Origin: Guadua angustifolia
Taxonomy: Eukaryota; Streptophyta; Magnoliopsida; Poales; Poaceae
Reading direction: 5' to 3'
NCBI GenBank assembly: GCA_036346375.1
Contig: CM070508.1
Location: 40,382,862-40,446,861, forward strand
DNA: 64,000 nt
The position numbers and the translations under genes were made by a program. This document shows, piece by piece, positions 56,006-64,000 of this stretch. Position 1 is the stretch's first letter. Every line of letters starts with the position of its first letter. The notes below the pieces were generated by a model. It was not told the origin of the DNA. It made no database searches and was given only the letters and a program-made list of their open reading frames with translations.

Positions 56006-58666
56006 TCACCAATAGCCATCGCAAGAGCACGAGCCCTTCTTGAAATGATGGAAGCGACTGGAGTCTCGCACAATGATCTCATGGTCAACAATATTTGAGA
56101 TATAGGTGAAAGCACTATGGCAATCACCACAAACACGCAGGTTCTTTGTGATTCTTATTGGACAACCAGGGGAAGTGGTGAGGAGGCCATATGCGAGAGC
56201 AAGCTTCTCACTGTGCTCAGCAAGAAGGTTATTTTTCTCCTCATCATCGACATCATGCAATGCAAAGTTTGTCTCAGGGACATAACCCATAGCTTTGATG
56301 CGATCAATTAATCTATCCAGAAGAGCATAAATCTGAGGGGATAGAGGGTGTGATCGATCTCCAACAAAGAAAGACGCAGTTCCTTTCTTACCCTGGACCC
56401 AACTGCATCCTGGTCTCTTCTTAATACCTGATTTCTTCATCAGGTGTCTGATTCTTGCTACATCCTTCCACCGCCTTGCATTAGCATATATGTTGGAGAT
56501 GAGCGTGTAGGATCCATCATTCTCTGCATTCATCTCAACTAGCTTGTTCAGAGCATATTCGGCAAGTTCCACATTTGAATGTACTCTACAGGCACTAAGT
56601 AATGCAACCCAGACTACTGCAGTAGGCTCCATTGGCATGTCCTTAACTGTTTTCCAAGCCTTATCTATTCGCCCAGAGCGGGCCAGCAAATCAATAACAC
56701 AAGCATAGTGCTCTGCACAGGCAGCCACCCCATAATCTCTACTCATGCTATCAAAGTAATCCAGACCTTGATCAACCATTCCAGAATGACTGCAAGCATA
56801 AAGAACAACCAGGAAGGATATATCATCAGGAACAAAGCCTGCCTTATGCATCTTGTCAAATATGTCCAGGGCCTCGTTACCACGACCATGCATTCCATAT
56901 CCAGTCATTATTGACGTCCAAGAAACAGCATTCCTTTGAGGCATGCTATCAAAGACATTCCTAGCTGTATCAACGTCGCCACACTTTGAGTACATATCAA
57001 TAAGACAGTTCGCCACGAAGTATGTAGATGCTTCATATTGATGTTGACGAATCACATAAGCATGAATCTGCTTACCCATTCGCAGGGCTGCCAAATGTGC
57101 ACAGGCCATAAGAATGCAGGAAATTGTAAAAGCATTTGGGGTAACTGCATGTGGTTTTGAAATCATCTCCGACAAAAGCTTGAGTGCATCATTTGAGTCC
57201 CCATATTGTGCATACCCACCGATCATGACAGTCCAAGTCACCACATTACGTTCCTTTCGAGGTATAGAATCAAATATGGAACGTGCAGCTTTGAAGCTTC
57301 CGCACTTTGAGTACATATCTATTAATGCATTGTGCACCATAAGATCCTCACTATCGCCTGCACCACTAAAATCATTATCCAAGCATAGAAGACATTTCTT
57401 CAGAGAGTAGGCATGAGTTTCCATACCCTGAGAACATGCTCCCAAGGAAGCACAAGCAGACAACAGAGAGATGATTGTGACAGAATTTGGCTCTGATCCA
57501 TAAAAAAGCATTTGTCGAAAAACGTTGAGTGCCTCTTGGCCGCATCCCCTCTGAGCATACCCGGCAATTACAGCAGTCCAGGTTACCACGTCTAATGGGA
57601 TATTTTCCTTGCGCATATTCTTGAAAAGCTCAAAGGCTGCATCAAAGTTGCCACTTTGGGAGTACCCAGTCACCATTGCATTCCAGGAAACCACATCTTT
57701 GAATTCCATCATGTTAAAAACCTTTACTGCTTCCTCCATTAAACCACATTTTGCATAAGCATCAATCAGTGCATTGCCTACAAAAGCATCTGGAAATGTA
57801 CCATGCCGAATGGCATTGCCGTGAATTTCTTTGGTTTGAGGTAGTGCCTTTAGAGAAGCACATGCAGGAAGAATGTTGACAATGCTAATGATGTCTGACC
57901 TTTCATTTGTAGCCTTCTCATGGACAATCCGTGTCATCTTTGAAAACAAATCCAATGCAGTCCATGGATTACTACCTTTAGCATGGGCTGCAACAATTGA
58001 ATTCCATGATATAACATCATCAATTCCCCTTTGAGTTATTTCATCAAACACCAGGCTGGCTTCCTCCAAAGAACCACAGCGGGCATACATTGCCACCAAT
58101 GCATTGCATATAAAGACATTTGACTCAAAACCATTACAACATATAAGTCCATGGAAGGTGCTACCACAACGGTATGAATGTAGTTCTCCACATGCTTTTA
58201 GTATATGCGGAAGAGTAAAATGGTCTGGTCTAGTTCCAGCACGCAGCATGTGGCAAGATATGGCAATTGCACGGTCCAGACGGCCTTCTTTGATGTGTTC
58301 TCGGATGAGTAGATTCCACCATACAGCTGGTGATGGTGTAACATGCTCTAACACTGAGAGAGCATCGTCTGGAGCACCACAAGCAAGATATGAAGCTACA
58401 ACAGCGGTACCCAAAGATCTTGGTGACAAAAATGGTTGAGATGGCAATGGTGGAAATGACACAGACAACAATGATGCTGGAGAAGAAAGAAGACCAGAAG
58501 CAATTATCTGTTGGTGAATTTGACGAACTGCATTCACAGACTTACATTCCTTTAACAGGGCTGCGAAATGAATACAAGCAACATCCATACCAAAGCATGC
58601 TGCATTTGCAATAGAGAGGAACCGCACTCCAATTGGTTTTGTTGCCATTGGCAAGTTGAAAAGCAT
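56006..58666 (-). CDS. DYW-class pentatricopeptide repeat protein (886 aa), At5g16860-like
   Basis: An intact 886-codon frame starts at 58666; a second Met (MATKPIGVRF) lies six codons in and is an equally good start. After a short leader, likely an organelle-targeting peptide, come about twenty PPR motifs of the P-L-S pattern, such as NVFICNALVAMYARCGSLEE, DAFVGNALIDAYAKCGLMEE and VVTWTVMIGGYAQYGDSNDA. E/E+ motifs follow (EPTAVVWVALLSACRVHSNV). The carboxy-terminal DYW domain has the deaminase zinc residues: HSE at 818-820 and CGDC at 846-849. The terminal tripeptide is GYW rather than DYW. DYW PPR proteins bind specific organellar transcripts and most act in C-to-U RNA editing. The sequence strongly resembles Arabidopsis At5g16860 and its rice relatives; the RNA target is not known from sequence. 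The CDS is intronless, as usual for the family. It is the only clearly functional gene here. Confidence 0.96.
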   Translation of the reverse strand: MLFNLPMATKPIGVRFLSIANAACFGMDVACIHFAALLKECKSVNAVRQIHQQIIASGLLSSPASLLSVSFPPLPSQPFLSPRSLGTAVVASYLACGAPDDALSVLEHVTPSPAVWWNLLIREHIKEGRLDRAIAISCHMLRAGTRPDHFTLPHILKACGELHSYRCGSTFHGLICCNGFESNVFICNALVAMYARCGSLEEASLVFDEITQRGIDDVISWNSIVAAHAKGSNPWTALDLFSKMTRIVHEKATNERSDIISIVNILPACASLKALPQTKEIHGNAIRHGTFPDAFVGNALIDAYAKCGLMEEAVKVFNMMEFKDVVSWNAMVTGYSQSGNFDAAFELFKNMRKENIPLDVVTWTAVIAGYAQRGCGQEALNVFRQMLFYGSEPNSVTIISLLSACASLGACSQGMETHAYSLKKCLLCLDNDFSGAGDSEDLMVHNALIDMYSKCGSFKAARSIFDSIPRKERNVVTWTVMIGGYAQYGDSNDALKLLSEMISKPHAVTPNAFTISCILMACAHLAALRMGKQIHAYVIRQHQYEASTYFVANCLIDMYSKCGDVDTARNVFDSMPQRNAVSWTSIMTGYGMHGRGNEALDIFDKMHKAGFVPDDISFLVVLYACSHSGMVDQGLDYFDSMSRDYGVAACAEHYACVIDLLARSGRIDKAWKTVKDMPMEPTAVVWVALLSACRVHSNVELAEYALNKLVEMNAENDGSYTLISNIYANARRWKDVARIRHLMKKSGIKKRPGCSWVQGKKGTASFFVGDRSHPLSPQIYALLDRLIDRIKAMGYVPETNFALHDVDDEEKNNLLAEHSEKLALAYGLLTTSPGCPIRITKNLRVCGDCHSAFTYISNIVDHEIIVRDSSRFHHFKKGSCSCDGYW

Positions 58667-60241
58667 AACGACAATAGGATATCATCATGCACACAAAATC
58701 CTCAAACAAGTCATTGCATCACTGTATAATAAAATAGGACACAATTAATACAAAAAGATGCAGGAAAAAAGAGAGAAGCAAATATCACAAATATTTTAAC
58801 ACACACTCTTCGGCAAGTCTGCAGGATCACGGCCAGATGGTAGGATCCTACTATCCTGTGATAGTTTTTTCAATCTGGAATGTGGATCACTAGTGCATCA
58901 CAAATCTAGTATAATGGATTCAGATCCTATTGTCTATCACTCTATCCCATCCTTTAGTTACAGAATAATTCAAAAATCTATATTCAATTACTTGGTCTGC
59001 TTCCCCCCTCCGAAAACACAAAGTTAACTAAAGAACTACAATGGCTTTTGTTGTGTCTTATTTTTCATGCAAAAGGTTGGTTCTAAATAGCAGTACAGCA
59101 CCCCAGCATTGGTAATGTTTGTAACTGGTCCCAACTGAGTGTCTTCTCACACACAATCCTACTGAATTTGTGTGATCGTACATGCCTGTCACGTTATCTA
59201 ATTTCAAGTGCAACATCAGATGAAAGCAATCGCAACAGTAGGCCTAGCAGCAAATTTGACAACATATGAGCCAGCATCTTAGGTAACATAAAGGTGGTAA
59301 CATGACAAAATCTTGGGGCAGCAACTGCTGCACAAATAGACATGACCAAAGATTACAAAATCATATTGAACATACATATTCTTAGAAACTGATCGAAGAA
59401 GAACAATACTGTAGGAGTTGCTGCATTTACTTCTTATATTAATAATAACTATTGGATGAATATCTTTAAATATAGCCAGAGTAGATAAATTTAGAACAAT
59501 GGTTTTGCAAATTAGTAAACTATTTTGAACTCAAATTCAACACTTGTTCAGTAGGATGACAACAACAGCTTGTCAACTCCCAAATATACAATAGCTTTAG
59601 CAGTTCACTTGATTTGCTTTTTCTCATTCCCTATTATAGAAAATCTTGCCAAGTGTATTTTAACTATTGTAAATACAAATTTACAAGATACCAAGCACTC
59701 CATGTGCTGTAACCTAAATATTTGACAACACAATTGATTGCACTGTACAAACAAACACTTGCAAAATCTACAGCAAGCATATTCATGATAAAAATTTTTT
59801 ATGCCAATCATCCATCCCACAGATTTGAAAATTTCTCATAACATTCTACACAATCCAAACAAATAACTGTGAAAAAGGGAGCTTGACCCAGGGAGAGGCG
59901 GTCGGCAGACAGGAAGGAGAAGGGAAGAGTAGGGAAGGCAAGGGGGAGAGAAGGCCGGCGAGCTAACCTTGACGGAAGGCCGATGACAATGAAGTCCAGG
60001 CTAGGGAACTGCGGTGGTGCTCGGGGAATGACAGTGACGAACTCCGGCGTAGGCGATGGCGAACTCGGGAAAGATCACAGGGGCCGGCGGCGCTGAGGGT
60101 TTCGGGGGCCGGCGGGAAGACCTGCGGGGCCAGCAGTGCTGGAGGAAACGGAATCCGGGGCTGGAGGCAGCGTTGGAGGAGATGGACTCTGGGGTGGGAC
60201 TGGAGGCGGCGGACTCCGCGATCAATCCCCAGAATGAACAT
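58667..60241 (-). promoter_or_regulatory. 5' region of the PPR gene: probable untranslated exon (59968-60241) and intron (58722-59967)
   Basis: On the minus strand a GC-rich segment ends in GTCAAG followed by GTTAGC (donor at 59967-59966). TTTTATTATACAG (acceptor ending at 58722) lies 55 bp before the PPR start codon. The sequence between is AT-rich and intron-like. The 60241-59963 frame is Arg/Ser/Pro-rich without a domain, so I treat the GC-rich exon as 5'UTR. The promoter would lie just right of about 60250. This is inference from splice-site consensus and composition. Confidence 0.5.
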
Positions 60242-60613
60242 CGGATACTAAGGCCATCTCTATCGGCATTCTCTAAATCTGGATATCTATATTCCTATAT
60301 ACAGAATTTTCTAAAAAGATTTCTTCCCTATATCTCATTCCTTTCCAACAGTATTTTCCAAATCTCACTCTCTATTTTCTCACTCCTATATTATAATAGT
60401 ATTTTATAACCACCATATGAGCCACGTTTATTTTTTACTAAGAAAAATTTGACTAGCTATTTTTAATTGCAGGAATTTAAAATTTAAAATTTATTCTAAT
60501 GGTCAGCGTAACGGCTATATTGTAACGGCTATATTTTTAGGCTGTATATACATAACCATTTGTACTTCTAAACCTTATCCATTTCGGAATGTTCACTATC
60601 CAGCATATTATGT
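60242..60613. other. Probable promoter region of the PPR gene, MITE-like remnant
   Basis: AT-rich. It starts with CTAAGGCCATCTCTATCGGC, similar to grass MITE termini, but no inverted partner end was found. Contains the repeated word GTAACGGCTATA (60509-60540). Confidence 0.35.
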
Positions 60614-60843
60614 TTAGTTGCCAATCAACGACATGAACATCCCCTTCATCCAGTAATCCACCTGCCCATCAAACTCATCCTCAACTTCTGACATCTTCTT
60701 GAGGAAAGCATGCATGCTTTCAAGCTCAGCTTTCAGGAACATAATGTCTTGTTCACTACCTTGAAAAACTTGTATTCATTGGTCAGCAAGCTGGCAAGCT
60801 TGCTGACGACTGAGTTCATTGCACCAAAAGCAGTACTGACCAT
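60614..60843 (-). pseudogene. NLR immune-receptor amino-terminal (coiled-coil, Rx-N) fragment
   Basis: Reading from the ATG at 60843, the first frame gives MVSTAFGAMNSVVSKLASLL then TNEYKFFK. After a frameshift near 60755 the next frame gives EQDIMFLKAELESMHAFLKK then MSEVEDEFDGQVDYWMK, ending at a TAA (60616-60614). This is the start of a plant CC-NBS-LRR protein, including the (R/M)FLKAELESM-type helix of the Rx-N domain, with a motif VEDEFDGQVDYW in place of the usual EDxxD stretch. The nucleotide-binding and LRR parts are absent. Intact NLRs detect pathogen effectors; this is only a relic of about 75 codons. Confidence 0.75.
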
Positions 60844-60869
60844 GGCATCGAAGTGCAAAACGATTAGGT

Positions 60870-62043
60870 TTGAGCAGAGATGAAGTGGAGGAGGAAGACA
60901 TCAGAGGAAATTTCAGGATGACGGGTCAGAAAATAATTGTCAAGTCATCCCCTTCCACAATCAACACAAAATGCTGCTGGATACCTTGTCTTAATACGGT
61001 CATTGCATCACATGGCATGTGCAAGTTTTGTATAGAAGGTAAAATTACAAGGAGCTGATCTGCACCAAGACAAAACAAGTATAGCTGAACAGCAACAGGG
61101 CACACAGTTCAAACCACACAGCAGAAGGAGCCATTTTTGTGGTGATCATTTTGGCAGGAGGAAAGGAACTCTACCCACCAGTGCGCTTCTTTGGTTCATA
61201 AGAGAGCAGCACCACTGACAACAAAGAGCATTAAAATAGAATTTATCTGTTGAGTTGCTTCCAATTCTACTTTGCATCCAACTAATAGAAACAATAGAAC
61301 ACTCAAATTTCTTTTTTTGGAAAAAAAATCAACTTTCACTAGCTGTTTCCTGTTTGATCTTACCAGGCGGAAGCAAATTATACAATAACAATCATGCAGC
61401 TAAGTAGGTTTCTTCTGTTCTGAACCCCAGTTGGTTGTATAATAAGAAACTAACAGTGCTAGTGCTGATGACCTCACCTTCTCACAACACAGAGGTAGCG
61501 TAGGTAATGCGACCATTACAATTTCAGCATATGTAGGTTCCTAGTAAAGAAGCATTTCATTAACATGACTAACATATACAGCTGCTAAATCAAGAAGTAT
61601 CACAATTTAATTAAATTAGGTGAATAGCTAAAGTTTACCTTTCCTCTCGTATGTGGCATTCTGATACAGCAAGAGTCTTGGCTCTGTTTGAGACATCACT
61701 CCCTGCCGCAAACCTGGGAGGATAGCAGACAATCTTTTTTTTTCGAAAGATTGAAAGCAGACAATCTTGACCTCAGCTTCCTTGAGGGAAGAAAGGTTTT
61801 GGATGCAAAGTCAATCAAAACCACCACAAGCAGATTTTGCTTCCCTTGCAACAAACTGAAAACAAAGCCTTTCGAGCTTTTGCACAGCACCAGCTTGAAA
61901 ATACATCCCCTCAGCAAGCAAACAAATAAATCTCAATTCCTCTAGACATTGGAAACTGTACCTACGGACGATGAGCCTTTCTTTTGTGAATAACGGTGAT
62001 TATTCATTTATGTGTTCAACTTGCACATTGATCAGGAAGCAAA
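60870..62043. other. No gene identified
   Basis: Frames of 62-85 codons (60870-61058, 61688-61945) have no recognisable domain. A TTTTTTTTTCGAAAG tract at about 61733-61748 is flanked by a short duplication, GCAGACAATCTT, which may mark a small retroposition event. Confidence 0.3.
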
Positions 62044-62155
62044 CACTACAAGAAAAGTGATTTTTAATGACAGTCCAAACTCGTCATCATTAGTCCCGAA
62101 ATCGTCATTGTAGGTTTTTTATGACGAAATTCAACTTGTCATAAAAAGTGCTTGT
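62044..62155. mobile_element. CACTA terminal fragment
   Basis: CACTACAAGAAAAGTGATTT followed by ATGACG/CGTCAT-type words (62083-62140) is the typical start of a grass CACTA element. No inverted partner end (CTTTTCTTGTAGTG) was found to the right within the window, so only one end is documented. Confidence 0.65.
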
Positions 62156-62378
62156 GTTATTGATTTGCTCAGATCAGAATAAAAAGAAAATAAAACCAAA
62201 TCGTGGATTCATATCATGGGATCAAGTAAATTTCGACATGAGGAGTTCAAGAAACAAAACATATCGAAAGCTAAAAGCGAGAAAACATCGTTTTTTGTAT
62301 CGAAAAATCCAGGGGGAAAAAGGGAGGCGCGGGAACCCTAGGAGCCGGGATGCCGCTGGGAGAGGCGGGATCGCTTAC

Positions 62379-62600
62379 TCAGCACGAGGATGGGGGCGCT
62401 CAACGCCATGGCAATCTCGCCAGGGCCGAGAGTGGGAGAGGAGGCGGTGAGGAGTTGGCGAGGGGAAGAGCAGATGAAAGGGGAGGCGGGTGGTGATGGG
62501 TGCTGCGCCGCGCGACCCTTGGAGCTCGTCGAGGGTTTTGTTTGGTTTTTAAGTGAAACCCTCGCCGCCGCTGCTCACGTGCTACCGGCGTGCGTCTGAG
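62379..62600 (-). pseudogene. Orphan first exon and leader resembling chaperonin CCT gamma (TCP-1 gamma)
   Basis: On the minus strand a GC-rich leader (about 62600-62410) precedes ATG at 62409-62407. The short exon MALSAPILVL plus one base ends at 62379, followed by a GTAAGC donor. Plant CCT3/TCP-1 gamma subunits start M-(A/H)-APVLVL-x-DSLKRESG, and an early intron would fit here. CCT folds actin and tubulin in the cytosol. I could not find the next exon (DSLKRESG...) anywhere down to 60250, so this is an isolated or captured promoter-plus-exon piece. With ten residues the family call is tentative. Confidence 0.4.
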
Positions 62601-62678
62601 GGTGCCCTAGAGTCCTGCCAGTGGGGCCGCTGATTAGGGGTTCTGTCTCATGTCTCTATACTCATTCTCTTTACATTA

Positions 62679-63256
62679 GAGCATCTCCAGCAGAGCTCCT
62701 AAACCAGCCTCTAAACCTTAAAATAGGGAGTTTAGTAAAAAATACAGATCCAATGAGCCCTAATCCAGCCTCTAAAATTAGGAAGCCCCTAAATTTGCCT
62801 CCTCATTACTAATTCGGGAGCCCCTAAACCAAATTTCTAAACCTTAAAATAGAGAGTTAAGTGAAGGATAGTTTGCATTAGTTCGCTGCAGCTGAGCGTG
62901 TCTTTGCTGGGCAATTCACAACGCTTCGTAGTTTGATTCATTGTTTGGAGTTTCTATTTATCTATTTATCATGTTTTGAAAATTTTAAATTTAAATTTTA
63001 AATATCATGTTTTTAAATTGTAAATGTTAATATGCTTATGTTTTATGTATTACAAATATTTTCGATTGAATTTTAGTGGTGTCAAATGAAGATTATACAT
63101 AGCGGATATGTCAAAATAGGAGAAAAAGTAAAATAGGGGCTGAGATTTAAGAGATGTTGCTGGACTTGTGCTCTGAAAATAGGGCTCTAAAAAATAAGGG
63201 GAGTCCCTAAATCCAAAATAGAGACCCTATTTTAGGGGCCCTTGCTGGAGATGCTC
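62679..63256. mobile_element. Tourist/Harbinger-like foldback MITE (about 578 bp)
   Basis: The left end GAGCATCTCCAGCA and right end TGCTGGAGATGCTC are perfect 14-bp inverted repeats. Inside both arms are CCCTAAA / TTTAGGGG and TAGGG runs. Left flank TTA and right flank ACT do not match, so the target duplication is lost. The centre (about 62870-63070) has extra AT-rich sequence. Confidence 0.78.
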
Positions 63257-63485
63257 ACTTCTAGGCAAAACAAGATCAGATAGCCCATCATTCCGCACAG
63301 GCTCCAAAACATAGCTTTGAAAATTAATTTTTATTATAATATATTTATATCACCCAACAAAATTATAATGTTATGAAACTATTTTTTGAAATAAATTTAC
63401 ACATGATTTTCATATACCTAATTTAAATATTTAAAAGGATATTACCAGTCAAAGTTTCACAATTTTGATTACAAACATGTCCTAA

Positions 63486-63698
63486 TGGTCTGTTTGGTTG
63501 GAGGGAATTGACGGAAGGGAATGGGAATTAAGAGAGATAGGTTATAAAATCCTTTGATTGGTTGGTGGGAATTAAAGAAGGGAATGGGAGTTTACAACTT
63601 AAACATAGGGAATTCAATTCCCTGCCTCCTCCTTGGGAATTAAAGTCTCGCTTAATTCCTTTGCCCATTCCCATTTCCCAACGATGCCAAACAGGCCA
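63486..63698. mobile_element. Tourist-like MITE (213 bp) with TAA target duplication
   Basis: Ends TGGTCTGTTTGG and (inverted) TGGCCTGTTTGG are flanked by TAA (63483-63485 and 63699-63701). The arms are partly complementary (GGGAATGGGAATT / AATTCC...CCCATTCCC). No coding. Confidence 0.82.
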
Positions 63699-63701
63699 TA
63701 A

Positions 63702-64000
63702 GTGACAACTCTTTTTTATCAGAGGGAGTATTTGTTACTACATACATTTCGAAAGGTAGGTAATTCTGTCTATTAAAGTAAAGAACGGTGATAAATGACT
63801 TGGTGACATTTGACGTGGGAATACATTCTCCAGTTTTTGTAGCCCTTTTGAATCGATCCTTGTGTTCCGTCCCTCCCTTCATCGGAGAAGGAATGCAAAC
63901 TCAAGTTATATCTTAGAGCTTTAAGCATAGCAAATGTCTAGATAAGTTGCTTGAAAGTAGAATACGTTAGTAGTCTTAAACTATTAAACCATGTATGTCC
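63702..64000. other. No gene identified
   Basis: A short TCAGAGGGAGTA motif near 63719 resembles the terminal word of Stowaway MITEs, but without a partner. The 76-codon minus-strand frame at 63652-63882 overlaps the MITE and is unsupported. Confidence 0.3.

Noticed and set aside
62676..63259. Target duplication for the GAGCATCTCCAGCA MITE
   Set aside because: Flanks TTA and ACT differ; only the terminal repeats are supported.
63710..63730. Stowaway MITE
   Set aside because: Only about 12 bp resemble a Stowaway terminus and no inverted partner is present.
1..64000. tRNA, rRNA, CRISPR arrays or bacterial defence systems
   Set aside because: No cloverleaf, rRNA or spaced direct-repeat array was seen. 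Short tandem repeats lack unique spacers and the context is a plant nuclear genome.

Overview
This 64 kb window is nuclear DNA from a grass (Poaceae). Ty3/gypsy, Ty1/copia, PIF/Harbinger, CACTA, hAT and Helitron sequences typical of grass genomes are stacked inside one another, and the only intact gene is a plant-type DYW pentatricopeptide repeat (PPR) gene. There is no bacterial, viral or organellar gene context. I cannot name the species; the protein fragments look rice-like.

Layout. 1-11329: a gag-only Ty3/gypsy element on the minus strand with very long LTRs (about 5.2 kb); its left LTR runs off the window. 11330-11633: remnant of another LTR. 12315-35553: a degenerate LTR related to the first family, split by a 20.4 kb PIF/Harbinger transposon (12845-33244) that carries a broken DDE transposase and a broken Myb/SANT partner gene. 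That transposon was itself hit by a Helitron carrying an ABCC transporter fragment (13936-15380), a solo LTR (18112-19768), a 9.3 kb Ty3/gypsy element with an antisense extra gene (20070-29400) and a second solo LTR (30436-31478). The three LTR insertions lie in Myb-gene exons, have perfect 5-bp target duplications, and leave the reading frame continuous when discounted.

35554-44689: repeat-derived DNA with another solo LTR (37913-39566), a tandem duplication, a degenerate copia-type LTR and no convincing gene. 44690-53579: a CACTA (En/Spm) element with subterminal repeats of an AATTAACGTCGGC-type word and two decayed minus-strand genes (transposase and a TNPA-like protein). 53942-54999: MITEs nested in or abutting one another. 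56006-58666: an intact 886-residue PPR-DYW gene on the minus strand with a probable 5'UTR exon near 60 kb. 60.6-64 kb: gene relics (an NLR amino-terminal fragment and an orphan first exon resembling chaperonin CCT gamma) among MITEs and a CACTA terminus.

Only the PPR protein looks functional. The rest is mainly a stratigraphic record of transposition in which order of insertion can be read from target-site duplications. Coordinates of element ends are from direct reading of terminal motifs; family names rest on recognised motifs, not on a database search.
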